Below are positions 44,973-54,360 of a stretch of 62,407 nt of DNA, piece after piece (position 1 is the first letter of the stretch; the number at the start of each line of letters is the position of its first letter). The notes beneath the pieces were generated by a model. It had not been told where the DNA came from. It did not search any database and worked only from the letters and a program-made list of their open reading frames with translations. This stretch comes from Bacteroidia bacterium. GTDB taxonomy: Bacteria; Bacteroidota; Bacteroidia; Bacteroidales; UBA7960. The translations under genes were made by a program, and so were the position numbers. The stretch spans positions 1 through 62,407 of the forward strand of contig REEA01000125.1 in NCBI GenBank assembly GCA_007695305.1. Direction: 5' to 3'.

Positions 44973-45014
44973 AAAAAACCATTTCGCGGGCAGACCAGGG
45001 CGAAATGGTTTTTT
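44973..45014 (-). terminator. Strong intrinsic terminator of the 84-aa gene
   Basis: A perfect 15-bp stem (AAAAAACCATTTCGC at 44973-44987 and its complement at 45000-45014, loop of 12) with A/T runs at both outer ends. It lies 21 bp past the stop of the small minus-strand gene and upstream of lipA, so it should separate the two units. Confidence 0.85.
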
Positions 45015-45035
45015 GGTTTTGACCTTTTAATAACG

Positions 45036-45290
45036 CTAATTATTTACAAGAAACATGGTTTTGCCATCCCGTTTATGGAACACCTGCATGGCTTTTGCAT
45101 ACCCCAGGATGTTGTTTATAACTTCTTGCCGGGGTAACTGCCTTTCAGTGTTATGCTCTTGCAATACCATATTCACATCCTTTGGGGACGATAAGGTTAC
45201 GAATTGTTGGCTGTAACCCAATTGGTTTTTGAGATAGCGCAGATTTTTCAAGATTTCGTGTTCATTTTCATTTGTAGCGGGTTGTTTCAT
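45036..45290 (-). CDS. Small protein of unknown function
   Basis: This 84-aa soluble protein has no recognised domain. It has an acidic N-terminus, a helical segment (ILKNLRYLKNQLGYSQQ), and a basic end (VFHKRDGKTMFLVNN). It has no signal peptide or membrane helix. It is a stand-alone gene with a strong intrinsic terminator directly after it, which supports that it is real. No exact TAnnTTTG box is visible on the minus strand upstream. It could be a small regulator, but nothing in the sequence shows DNA binding. Confidence 0.6.
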   Translation of the reverse strand: MKQPATNENEHEILKNLRYLKNQLGYSQQFVTLSSPKDVNMVLQEHNTERQLPRQEVINNILGYAKAMQVFHKRDGKTMFLVNN

Positions 45291-45675
45291 AGGCCGTTTT
45301 TTATGTGAGACGAATCAATTTTTTAACGATAGTAATCAACTGATTATTTTGTGGTGATCAAAAAACTTTGCATACTGACCCGGGGGCAAAATGAACAAAT
45401 CTGCCGCTGAGTCTTTACAAAGGTTGAGGATACAAATAATACGTAACAAACAGATCAATCAACGAAAGACATTTTTTATCCCCTTTTCATAAAAAAAATC
45501 ATTTACTTTTGTTCATGTATTTATATTTCAACATATCCGGGGTCATGGCATTTGATGATTTAATGCATTGGAAGAGTGCCTCCTCCTTAAAGAAATATTC
45601 CGGGCGGTTGAGTATGGTTTATTGCCGGTAGTTGATTAGACAATGAATAATTGATGTTAACAAAAAGCGTTAAAG
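45291..45675. other. Intergenic region with sucC promoter candidate
   Basis: This 385-base gap between the divergent 84-aa gene and sucC holds no convincing gene. TACTTTTG at 45504-45511 (plus strand) matches the -7 box, though the -33 position reads TTTT and not TTG. It would give sucC a long leader of about 160 bases. A 28-codon open frame (45545-45631) lies inside that leader and is not called as a gene. Confidence 0.45.
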
Positions 45676-46866
45676 ATGAATTTGCACGAATACCAGGGTA
45701 AACAACTATTAATGAGGTATAATGTACCTGTAGCCATGGGCATACTTGTGGAAAACCCGGATGATGCCATTGGGGCCGCAGAAAAGATAACAGAGGCAAC
45801 CGGGATCAATTTATGGGCTGTAAAAGCCCAGGTTCACGCGGGAGGTCGTGGCAAAGGAGGTGGGGTTAAGATTGCCAGGTCGCTGGAAGAGGTGAAAGCT
45901 CATGCTGATAGTATCATAGGCATGCGTCTGGTTACACCTCAAACTTCTGCAAAGGGAAAGCTGGTCAGGAAAGTGCTTGTTGAGCAGGGCATCTATTATC
46001 CAGGAGAAAGCGAACCGGCAGAATTCTATATGAGCATATTGCTCAACAGGGGCACCTCCAGGAATATGATCGTTTACTCGCCCCGCGGCGGAATGAATAT
46101 TGAGGAAGTAGCCGAAGAGACACCCGACCAGATATTTACCGAGGAAATCGATCCGGTGGCGGGCATCCAGCCTTTTCAATGCCGGCGCATTGCTTTTAAC
46201 CTGGGGCTGAGCGGTGAAGCTTTCAAAAATATGGTCAAATTCGTTCCCGGAATGGTAAAGGCCTACCTTGAGAATGACGCCAGTCTGATAGAGATCAATC
46301 CTTTGTTCAAGACTTCCGATAACAAAATTATTGTCGTGGATACCAAGATGACCATTGATGACAATGCATTATTTCGTCATCCTGATATTGTGGCCATGCG
46401 TGATATTTTTGAGGAAGACCCCATGGAGGTGGAAGCGGGTAAACATGACCTGAACTATGTAAAGCTGGACGGCAATGTAGGCTGCATGGTAAACGGTGCC
46501 GGACTGGCCATGGCCACCATGGATATCATCAAACTCAGCGGCGGGGAACCGGCCAATTTTTTGGATGTGGGCGGGTCGGCAAGCGCAAAAAGGGTTGAAG
46601 AAGCATTCCGTATCATTTTGAACGATCAGCATGTAAAAGTGATCCTGATCAATATCTTTGGCGGTATTGTTCGTTGCGACCGGGTAGCCAACGGCATCGT
46701 GGATGCCTACAAAAACATCGGTAATATTGACATCCCGATCATCGTCCGACTGCAGGGAACCAATGCGGAAGAAGCCAAACAGATCATTGACCAGTCGGGA
46801 TTGAAGGTAGAGTCAGCCATACTGCTGAAAGATGCTGCAGAAATGGTAACAAAAGCCCTCGGATAG
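45676..46866 (+). CDS. sucC: Succinyl-CoA synthetase (ADP-forming) beta subunit
   Basis: This 396-aa subunit of the TCA-cycle enzyme makes ATP or GTP from succinyl-CoA. The ATP-grasp domain (about 1-240) begins MNLHEYQGKQLLMRYNVPV and has WAVKAQVHAGGRGKGGGVK. The C-terminal CoA-ligase-like domain has NGAGLAMATMDIIKLSGG and ANFLDVGGSAS with the IFGGIVRCDRVANGIV segment that contacts the alpha subunit. The alpha-subunit gene sucD, often directly downstream, is not here: the next gene is an unrelated exported protein 289 bp away. Confidence 0.95.
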   Translation: MNLHEYQGKQLLMRYNVPVAMGILVENPDDAIGAAEKITEATGINLWAVKAQVHAGGRGKGGGVKIARSLEEVKAHADSIIGMRLVTPQTSAKGKLVRKVLVEQGIYYPGESEPAEFYMSILLNRGTSRNMIVYSPRGGMNIEEVAEETPDQIFTEEIDPVAGIQPFQCRRIAFNLGLSGEAFKNMVKFVPGMVKAYLENDASLIEINPLFKTSDNKIIVVDTKMTIDDNALFRHPDIVAMRDIFEEDPMEVEAGKHDLNYVKLDGNVGCMVNGAGLAMATMDIIKLSGGEPANFLDVGGSASAKRVEEAFRIILNDQHVKVILINIFGGIVRCDRVANGIVDAYKNIGNIDIPIIVRLQGTNAEEAKQIIDQSGLKVESAILLKDAAEMVTKALG

Positions 46867-46940
46867 CATGGCCCATGCTCCACTCTCTAAGGTTATCAAT
46901 GTTTTTCCTGATTCCTCGCCTGCTAAAACATGGCTTTGGG

Positions 46941-46993
46941 GACCGGTAAACTTTATTAACATTTTTAAGTTTTTATTAACAATTGGGCCGGTC
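46941..46993. other. Inverted repeat after sucC
   Basis: GACCGG (46941-46946) and CCGGTC (46988-46993) bracket an AT-rich stretch containing an inner inverted pair AAACTT/AAGTTT and two copies of TTATTAACA. It could fold as a long hairpin and is followed by five Ts, so it may be a weak sucC terminator. The rest of 46867-47155 shows nothing else. Confidence 0.3.
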
Positions 46994-47155
46994 ATTTTTC
47001 ACTTCGCTATTTTCTTCTTAAATTAGCTATTCAAATATGTACTGTTTATATAATCAATAAGATATGGTTATATCTTACTTGATGGATATTGTTTTAAGAA
47101 TATTATCATGTGTATCCATATGCAAAAACCAATCATTCACCAAAAAAACAAAACC

Positions 47156-49981
47156 ATGAGAAAAATTGCCTTACACATTACCGTATCATTCATTACCGCA
47201 TTATTACTGGCAGGCCTTCACGTGCAAGCAGCAGAACGTGACAATGATGTGGTGGAGATTGACAACATTCTGGAGCTTCAGCAACAGGAAGCCGACGATT
47301 CAACCGTTTACGAGCTCACCAACGAGGTGGTACTCATTTACCAGCAGTCGTTCAGGAATAAAAAGTGGATCCAGGATGAAACAGCCGGGATTCAGATAGA
47401 TGATCCTGGCGGGGTTATTACAACAATTTATGCACTGGGTGACGGTATCACCGGGCTAAAAGGCACATTAGTGGTACATAATAACAATTTTCAATTCAAA
47501 CCCGTTGAAGACCCGGGCACCCCAACCTCATCGGGAAACGAAATGACTTACGTGGAAAGAACCATTGATGAACTAAGCGTTGCCGATGCCGGTCGCCTGG
47601 TAAAAATTTATGATCTGGACTTTGATGAGGACTATCATGGGGATCCTTTTAGCACGGGTACAAACTATACCGTGAGTGATCCTTCAGGGGTAGGAACTTT
47701 CAGGACGGAGTTCTGGGATGCAGACTACATCGGGGGTATGATTCCGACGGAAGCCGTTGATGTGATTGCTATTGTGCATATGTTCCATGAGAACGTTCAG
47801 TTCACAGCCCGGTCGCTGGCAGATATGGGAATCACCGACATGCACACCATTGCTGCCTTGCGCAACCAGGAGCCCGACGGTGAAACCGTTTATACATTGG
47901 TCAATGAGGTGGTACTCACCTACCAGGAAAGCTGGCGCAACAGCAAATATATCGAAGATGGAACCGCCGGTATATTGATTGACGATTTGCCGGGTACAAT
48001 TACTACCGGGTATGAGATCTATGACGGGATAACCGGCATACAGGGAACGCTCAGCATTTTTGGAAACATGTGGCAGTTTATTCCTGTTGAAGACCCGGGT
48101 GCAGCCACTTCGAGTAACAATGTGATTGAACCGCCTGTGATCAGCATGGAAGAGTTTGTTGACAATTTCATGACCTACCAGGCACGTTTGGTAACCATCG
48201 AAAATGTGTACTTTGCTGATGCAGAAGGAAATTTTGCCAACGGTCAGATTTATGAGTTTACGGATGGAGATACTTATGCGGAGTTCCGTACAACCTTTTT
48301 CAATGTTGATTATATCGGGGATCCAATCCCAACTGTGGAACTCAACCTGACAGGATTACCAAATTCCAGGGCAGACGGGGACTTTCTGACGGCGCGAAAC
48401 TGGGGTGACATTGAAACGCTCACCTATTATTCTGTGACATTTGAGATCATGGATGAAGATGAGAATCTTCTTGAGAGCGCCACACTGGTATTTCGCGGTG
48501 ACACCCTTTATTCGGCCCCCTATTTCTTTGAAGAAGTGCCTGTGGGCACCCATTCCTATAAGGCATACCAGGAAGGATATCACACATCCCAGGGGCAGTT
48601 GAGTGTTTCTGACGGTGATTTGACTTACCAGCTGATCCTGGTTGAAATTGATCCGAATATGGTGACGGAGTTTCCCTGGCACGAGGGTTTTGATGAAGAT
48701 TTTCCGCCGGTTGGCTGGAATCATTATGTGCTGGGTGATGCCGGCGGCTGGGCGCAGGATAATGGCTGGGCTTTCCATGAAGCTACCGGTCAGGGACAGG
48801 AAGCCGACAGCTGGCTAATAACACCGCAGATACAAATACCCGAAGATGAAAGCCTGCTGCTTACATTTTGGGAGAAGAACCAGTTTATGTCTGAATATGA
48901 CTACAGTGCCTTAATGATATCAACGGGCAGCGGAAATCCTGCACACGGTCATTTTGTCCAGGTTTATGAATCGGCTGACAACATAGGTATAACCAACCCG
49001 AAAGAAACATTGATCAACCTGTCTGATTATGCCGGTGAGGTGATATACCTGGCATTTGTATACCAGGGCACATTTGCACATCGTTGGTGGGTCGGAGATT
49101 TCCTGGTTGATGCCGCTCCTGAAGCCATTGAGGTACCGAATATTGCAGCCCTGAAGAACCAGGAAATGGGTGACCTTGTATATCGCATCACAGGAGAGGT
49201 GATTATAACGCATCTGCAGAGAGCTTACCGAAACCAGTTTTACCTACAGGATGAAACAGGAGCCATTCTGATCGACGACAGTCCGGGCATTATTGAAACA
49301 GAATATGACCTGTATGATGGCATTACCAATTTGACAGGCAATTTTGGTCAATTCCAGGATATGCTTCAGTTGTTGCCAACGGAAGATCCCGGAGCAGCAT
49401 CCTCACAAAACAATGAAATTGAACCCATGGAGGTTAGCCTTGTTGAGCTCACCACAGACCTGCAAGGTATGCTTGTTATAGTAAGAAATGTACATTTCTA
49501 TGAAGACAATCCGGAAACCTTTACGCATAATCAGTCATATGAAATATATGACGATAGCGGCGACGGACTTATCAGAACTCCCAATGCTGAAGGAGCGCTG
49601 GATTATTTCGGTGAGCCGGTGCCCGAAGAGTCGAAAGATATTATCGGAGTGCTGCATCAGCGTTTTGAAGTAACCCGCTTGCTGCCCCGGATGCTTGCCG
49701 ACTTTATGGATCCTCAGCCGAACCAGGTTATTTCGCCCGAAGCGGATCATATCCGCATTTTCCCGAATCCTGCTGATTATCATTTAACTGTTGAAACAAG
49801 CGAATGGCAATTCTCAGGCATTCGGATCATCAATCTGAGCGGGCAGGCGGTGTACAACCAAGCTGTTGATACATCAAGCCGGGTTGAACTGAATGTTGGC
49901 CATCTGCCGGCAGGTATGTATATCATTCAATTGATTTCTGAAAGGGAAACCAGGAACCTGAAGCTGCAGATCAGCAGGTAG
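47156..49981 (+). CDS. T9SS-exported multidomain protein with OB-like repeats
   Basis: This 941-aa protein starts at ATG 47156 (signal peptide ALHITVSFITALLLAGLHVQA); ATG 47108 gives a 16-residue longer form without better signal. It has three related domains of about 190-200 residues (nt ~47230-47830, 47830-48430 and 49130-49710), each with the pattern VYxLxNEVVLxYQxxxRNxxxIxDxTAGIxIDD and a VEDPGxxxSSxNE tail, like the DUF5689 OB-type domain. Between repeats 2 and 3 are a PEGA-like strand domain (~48430-48655) and a choice-of-anchor-J domain (~48660-49125, FDEDFPPVGWNHYVLGDAGG, DSWLITPQI). The last ~75 residues are a type A T9SS sorting domain (IRIFPNPADYHLTVE, LPAGMYIIQLI). It is secreted or surface-anchored. 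Function unknown; the gene leads a three-gene unit. Confidence 0.85.
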   Translation: MRKIALHITVSFITALLLAGLHVQAAERDNDVVEIDNILELQQQEADDSTVYELTNEVVLIYQQSFRNKKWIQDETAGIQIDDPGGVITTIYALGDGITGLKGTLVVHNNNFQFKPVEDPGTPTSSGNEMTYVERTIDELSVADAGRLVKIYDLDFDEDYHGDPFSTGTNYTVSDPSGVGTFRTEFWDADYIGGMIPTEAVDVIAIVHMFHENVQFTARSLADMGITDMHTIAALRNQEPDGETVYTLVNEVVLTYQESWRNSKYIEDGTAGILIDDLPGTITTGYEIYDGITGIQGTLSIFGNMWQFIPVEDPGAATSSNNVIEPPVISMEEFVDNFMTYQARLVTIENVYFADAEGNFANGQIYEFTDGDTYAEFRTTFFNVDYIGDPIPTVELNLTGLPNSRADGDFLTARNWGDIETLTYYSVTFEIMDEDENLLESATLVFRGDTLYSAPYFFEEVPVGTHSYKAYQEGYHTSQGQLSVSDGDLTYQLILVEIDPNMVTEFPWHEGFDEDFPPVGWNHYVLGDAGGWAQDNGWAFHEATGQGQEADSWLITPQIQIPEDESLLLTFWEKNQFMSEYDYSALMISTGSGNPAHGHFVQVYESADNIGITNPKETLINLSDYAGEVIYLAFVYQGTFAHRWWVGDFLVDAAPEAIEVPNIAALKNQEMGDLVYRITGEVIITHLQRAYRNQFYLQDETGAILIDDSPGIIETEYDLYDGITNLTGNFGQFQDMLQLLPTEDPGAASSQNNEIEPMEVSLVELTTDLQGMLVIVRNVHFYEDNPETFTHNQSYEIYDDSGDGLIRTPNAEGALDYFGEPVPEESKDIIGVLHQRFEVTRLLPRMLADFMDPQPNQVISPEADHIRIFPNPADYHLTVETSEWQFSGIRIINLSGQAVYNQAVDTSSRVELNVGHLPAGMYIIQLISERETRNLKLQISR

Positions 49982-50023
49982 TAGTTTGCCAAATCGGATT
50001 TATGGACTTTAAATATCAATCCA

Positions 50024-52732
50024 ATGAAAATCAAAAAAATCATTTCCCTTTTCTTTCTGATGATTGCCTTGTTTTTGCTAACGGGGCATCAGGCATCAGC
50101 CTCAACAATCCGGGGTGTTGTTGCGGACGAGGATGGCAACAGGCTTCCGTCGGCGCTGGTTGAGCTGATCAACATGGATACGGGCCGAACATACGGTATT
50201 ACGACCAATGTTAACGGTGTTTTCGAGATACGTGTGGAAGCGGGGGTTTACTCCATGAATATTTCGTACCTGGGATACGTGGACATTTTGCAAACCATTG
50301 ATGCAACCACTGATACAGATCTGGGCACTTTGACCATGAAGGTCAGCACCATAGGTCTCCAGGAAGTGATGGTGGTTTCTTCTTACGCCCGTGACAGGCA
50401 AACACCGGTAGCCATATCAAACATTTCGGCTGAAGCCATTACGGAGCGTTTGGGAACCCAGGAGTTTCCACAGATACTGCAATCAACGCCCAGTGTTTAC
50501 GCCACCAGAGATGGCGGTGGTTTCGGTGATGGCCGGATCAACATGCGCGGTTTTGATTCAAACAATATTGGTGTTTTGATCAACGGTGTTCCTGTGAATG
50601 ACATGGAAAACGGCCGGGTTTACTGGTCTAACTGGGCCGGTTTATCGGATGTTACACAAACCATGCAGGTGCAACGCGGGCTGGGGGCTTCGCGGTTGGC
50701 GATCAGTTCCGTGGGCGGTACCATCAACATCATTACACAATCCACTGAGGTAAACCGGGGAGGTACAATATTATATGCAGTTGGACATGACGGCTACCGT
50801 CAGGAGTCTGTCAGTTTTTCAACGGGTCTGCTGGACAATGGATGGGCGGTAACAGCCCTTGGTGGCAGAAGAACCGGCGAGGGTTTTGTTGACGGGCTGG
50901 ATTTTGAGGGTTGGTCTTACTTTTTGAATGTATCCAAGATTGTAAATCGCAACCATACCCTCTCACTTACGGCATTTGGCGCACCGCAATGGCATAACCA
51001 GCGTTGGCCGCGTCAATTGATCCAGACCTATCGCGACCATCCTCTTGGTATTCGCTACAATCCCTCCATGGGTATCATGAACGGAGAAAGGTATTCAGCC
51101 TCTTACAATGAATATCACAAACCGCAGATATCTTTGAATCATTATTGGTCGGTATCACCCGTTACCACCATTTCAACGGCCGCTTATGTATCCATTTCTT
51201 CAGGCGGAGGCAGAAGGATCATCGGACCGCAGAGTGGCTGGCTGCAGCATGATAGAAATACAGGCTTACCCACAGAGCTAACAAAGCTGACTCCTGACGG
51301 GTGGCTTGATTTTGATGCCGTGATGCAGGAAAATGCACAGTCGCACAGAGGTTCTCTTGCTGTCATAGGCAGGGCTGTGAATGAACACGACTGGTATGGA
51401 CTCTTGTCCACTACCCAAACGGAATATGAGAACTACACTTTTACCGGTGGTGTCGACCTCAGGTACTACAGGGGTTATCATTACCAGGAGGTGACCAATC
51501 TGCTGGGCGGAAGTCACTATGAGGATTTCAATAATGTGAACAGGGATTTTTTCCGCCTGAGAGAAGGTGACAAAATCGGGTATCATGACCTGGGAGAGGT
51601 GGCATGGGCTGGTATTTTCGGGCAGGCTGAATACACCACCGATCAGTATTCCGCATTTCTATCAGCAACCTTTTCCAATACAAACTATCGCCGTACTGAC
51701 TATTTCCTTTATTATGATGATGATTCGCCAACCAGGCTCGCATACCAGGAAGAGGCTGACGGTTACAAGGATCAGGCAGAAGCTGCCCTGGCACAGGGTG
51801 ACGAAGAGGCCTACCAGGAATTCATGAATCAATACAACAGTATCATGGGCAGGCGCGCAATGACGGATCAGCGCAGCGACTGGATTGATTTCTGGGCATG
51901 GAGCTTAAAGGGTGGTGCCAACTACAACATTTCCGAATACCATAATGTGTTCGGCAATATCGGATATTTCACAAGGGCACCCTTTTTCCGCTGGGCGTTT
52001 GTAGGTTTCACCAATGTAGAGAATATTGGTGTACGTCACGAAAGTGTATTCTCCACCGAAGTCGGATACGGATTACGCACACCCCTGATTGCTGCCAACC
52101 TGATTCTTTATCGTACCGAATGGCTCGACAGGGCCCTTGTCAGGAACCTGGGACAGGGGGTTATTGCCAACATGGCAGGATTGAACGCTCTCCATCAAGG
52201 TATTGAAATAGACTTTACCATAAGGCCAAACAGAAAGCTGGAGATCAGGGGTATGTTTTCTTATGGGGACTGGAACTGGCAGGATGATCTGATCGCTGAA
52301 ATTTATGACGATCAACAGGTGTTTATCGACAGCATTGAAGTGTATGCAGGAGGTTTGAAAGTTGGAAATTCGGCCCAGACCACAGCTGCCATCGGTGTAA
52401 GTTACGAGGTACTTGAGAATCTGCGGATCGGTTTCGATGCGAACCATTTTGACCGTTTGTTTGCCAATTTTAATGTGGAAGATCGCGGCGATCTGGCTTT
52501 CAGAGGTATCAACTCCTGGCAAATGCCCTCATACCAGCTGGTGGATTTGAACATGCGCTACCGCTTCAGGATGGCCGGGTTGAATGCGACAATCATTGTT
52601 AACGTGAATAACCTATTCAATACCGAAGCCATCAGGGATGCAACCGACGGACGTTCTTTCAACTATGATTCAGCCCTTGTATATTATGGTTGGGGACGTT
52701 CTTGGACCACATCATTGCGCATCAGGTTCTGA
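50024..52732 (+). CDS. TonB-dependent receptor of the 47-54 kb locus
   Basis: This 902-aa outer-membrane receptor has a signal peptide (ISLFFLMIALFLLTGHQASA), a carboxypeptidase-regulatory-like domain (about 27-110), a plug (about 125-235, with FPQILQSTPSVYATRDGGGF, NMRGFDSNNIGVLINGVPV and GASRLAISSVGGTINIIT), and a long barrel ending in an aromatic residue (SWTTSLRIRF). It begins 42 bp after the T9SS protein gene and is followed 37 bp later by the lipoprotein. It is not a classical SusC: no SusD homologue follows. The ligand is unknown and may be the product released or captured by the secreted partner. Confidence 0.9.
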   Translation: MKIKKIISLFFLMIALFLLTGHQASASTIRGVVADEDGNRLPSALVELINMDTGRTYGITTNVNGVFEIRVEAGVYSMNISYLGYVDILQTIDATTDTDLGTLTMKVSTIGLQEVMVVSSYARDRQTPVAISNISAEAITERLGTQEFPQILQSTPSVYATRDGGGFGDGRINMRGFDSNNIGVLINGVPVNDMENGRVYWSNWAGLSDVTQTMQVQRGLGASRLAISSVGGTINIITQSTEVNRGGTILYAVGHDGYRQESVSFSTGLLDNGWAVTALGGRRTGEGFVDGLDFEGWSYFLNVSKIVNRNHTLSLTAFGAPQWHNQRWPRQLIQTYRDHPLGIRYNPSMGIMNGERYSASYNEYHKPQISLNHYWSVSPVTTISTAAYVSISSGGGRRIIGPQSGWLQHDRNTGLPTELTKLTPDGWLDFDAVMQENAQSHRGSLAVIGRAVNEHDWYGLLSTTQTEYENYTFTGGVDLRYYRGYHYQEVTNLLGGSHYEDFNNVNRDFFRLREGDKIGYHDLGEVAWAGIFGQAEYTTDQYSAFLSATFSNTNYRRTDYFLYYDDDSPTRLAYQEEADGYKDQAEAALAQGDEEAYQEFMNQYNSIMGRRAMTDQRSDWIDFWAWSLKGGANYNISEYHNVFGNIGYFTRAPFFRWAFVGFTNVENIGVRHESVFSTEVGYGLRTPLIAANLILYRTEWLDRALVRNLGQGVIANMAGLNALHQGIEIDFTIRPNRKLEIRGMFSYGDWNWQDDLIAEIYDDQQVFIDSIEVYAGGLKVGNSAQTTAAIGVSYEVLENLRIGFDANHFDRLFANFNVEDRGDLAFRGINSWQMPSYQLVDLNMRYRFRMAGLNATIIVNVNNLFNTEAIRDATDGRSFNYDSALVYYGWGRSWTTSLRIRF

Positions 52733-52769
52733 GATGCAGGATTTTATGAATCAATTAATCTTCAAGAAA

Positions 52770-54107
52770 ATGAAAAAAAGAAAACATATTTTCACCGCGA
52801 TGTTGCTGACTGGACTGATTTCTCTGCAGGCCTGTGATCCCAACAAGGATCTCTATGAAAAAATGGATGCAGCCAGGGAGCCTTACAGCGAGAATGTTGA
52901 ATATACACTGATGGATGCTGATTATAACAGGTTTGGTGGTTTTATTGCCCAGTATAAGGCGTTTAGCGATTCATTTCCTGCCATGGATTATGTACCGGTA
53001 ATACTGGCCAGCCGTTATGTAACACTCGACCTGAACAGTTCTGCCATGGTAACCTTCAATCATTTCCTGCTTCATCCCACCTGGTGGGATGCGGGGTTTG
53101 GTTATGAGTTCCAGCCAAAAGACTACGCTTTCCTGGGTCTGGACAATACATTCACCCCTGATAATCCTGCATGGCAACTTATTCCCCTATGGCTGAACCG
53201 TGAGTACCCCGGTGCGGAAGAAGGTGACGAAGTGCATATCATTTACAATTTTACGGAAGCCGGCGAAACCTATCTGAACCAGGATAACTATGGCTATGAC
53301 GGTGAGCAATGGGAGTTACTGAAAACCAAAGAAAACCTGCCTTATATCGGTTATGAGCTCACACCTGAAGACTATGAATGGTTTGGCGGCAGCGTTGCCC
53401 AGTTTAACAATTTCAGTGAAAATAATCCGCCTGAAAACTACCTGCCGGTGTTTCTAAAGAATAAGTTTCCCAATATCCCCATTGGCGGAGAAAAAGTGTT
53501 GAAATACAGATTCTTTAATGGCAGCCAGGTGGTGAACAATATTGATAAATTTGTTTTTGACGGGGTGATTTGGGAGTCTCTGCCCTATATTGTGGAAAAA
53601 ACGGAACAATATATTTTTGGTGAAGAAGGCTGGGCTTTCGATCCAACTGTGTTTTTAACCATGGACAGGGATGATTACATGTACCTTGTATCCATAGACC
53701 CGGTTGGGCAGCAGGAGTTTGCATATGATGATTTTGCCTATTACTATGGTGCCAGTGCCTTTTACAGGAACTTTGACATACGGATCATCGGACGCAGGTT
53801 GGATAAATTGTCAACCGGTGAATATGCCGATCCCGAGCTGGGAGAAATATATGAGAACGAAGGTCCGGAGGCTGTCATGGAGGAGATGATGCGCCGAATC
53901 AAGCATGAGGGAATCATTTACCTGCTCCAGCATAAATACCCTGATGCAGCTCCGCAAATCGGAGGCATCGACGTACACTTCTATGTGGGTTTTCAAACTT
54001 TTGCCGACAACTGGGTGCGCCGTTTCCCCGAGGCTGAATACATCTGTACAGCAGCAGGTGATCCTCCCCAGTTCGAAATGGTTAATTTTATTGAGAATAC
54101 AGAATAG
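52770..54107 (+). CDS. Repeat-containing surface lipoprotein
   Basis: This 445-aa protein starts at ATG 52770 with a lipoprotein signal MKKRKHIFTAMLLTGLISLQAC (lipidated Cys22). A longer frame open from 52638 overlaps the receptor gene and is rejected. The mature chain has repeated modules beginning near residues 46, 110, 193 and 293 with the pattern YxLxxxDYxxFGGxxAQFxxF, then YxPVxLxxxFP and a KYRFF-like strand. The last part has YYYGASAFYRNFDIRI. I do not recognise a named function. Position after the TonB receptor suggests a surface-exposed partner. A strong terminator follows 27 bp past the stop. Confidence 0.75.
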   Translation: MKKRKHIFTAMLLTGLISLQACDPNKDLYEKMDAAREPYSENVEYTLMDADYNRFGGFIAQYKAFSDSFPAMDYVPVILASRYVTLDLNSSAMVTFNHFLLHPTWWDAGFGYEFQPKDYAFLGLDNTFTPDNPAWQLIPLWLNREYPGAEEGDEVHIIYNFTEAGETYLNQDNYGYDGEQWELLKTKENLPYIGYELTPEDYEWFGGSVAQFNNFSENNPPENYLPVFLKNKFPNIPIGGEKVLKYRFFNGSQVVNNIDKFVFDGVIWESLPYIVEKTEQYIFGEEGWAFDPTVFLTMDRDDYMYLVSIDPVGQQEFAYDDFAYYYGASAFYRNFDIRIIGRRLDKLSTGEYADPELGEIYENEGPEAVMEEMMRRIKHEGIIYLLQHKYPDAAPQIGGIDVHFYVGFQTFADNWVRRFPEAEYICTAAGDPPQFEMVNFIENTE

Positions 54108-54134
54108 CAGGCAGAAAAACCATTGGATTATCCG

Positions 54135-54173
54135 ACGGAGGATGGTTGTGTACCAATCATCCTCCGTTTTTTT
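54135..54173 (+). terminator. Terminator of the receptor/lipoprotein unit
   Basis: A perfect 10-bp stem (ACGGAGGATG at 54135-54144, CATCCTCCGT at 54158-54167, loop of 13) is followed by seven Ts. It closes the three-gene unit 47156-54107. Confidence 0.9.
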
Positions 54174-54302
54174 GCGCTTTGTGCTTTAAAGCAAACATCA
54201 AAAAAATGATGATTTGCATATAAGGCATGCCAATAATCCGTTTTCATTTCGTGCACAAAACAGGAAAGGATCTTTGCTGAACCTTTGCTGAGGTTATTTT
54301 GT

Positions 54303-54310
54303 TACATTTG
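54303..54310 (+). promoter_or_regulatory. Predicted -7 box of gcvT
   Basis: TACATTTG at 54303-54310 is an exact TAnnTTTG match, followed by C. TTTG sequences at 54273-54276 and 54284-54287 are not at the ideal distance for a -33 element. The start of transcription near 54317 leaves a leader of about 130 bases before ATG 54448. Confidence 0.55.
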
Positions 54311-54360
54311 CATCCACAACGTGCGGTACAAAAGCGATTTTTTAATTATCATAATGCAGG

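Noticed and set aside
45545-45631. 28-codon open frame in the sucC leader
   Set aside because: Short, no recognisable family, and nothing but an ATG supports it; could be chance in a long leader.
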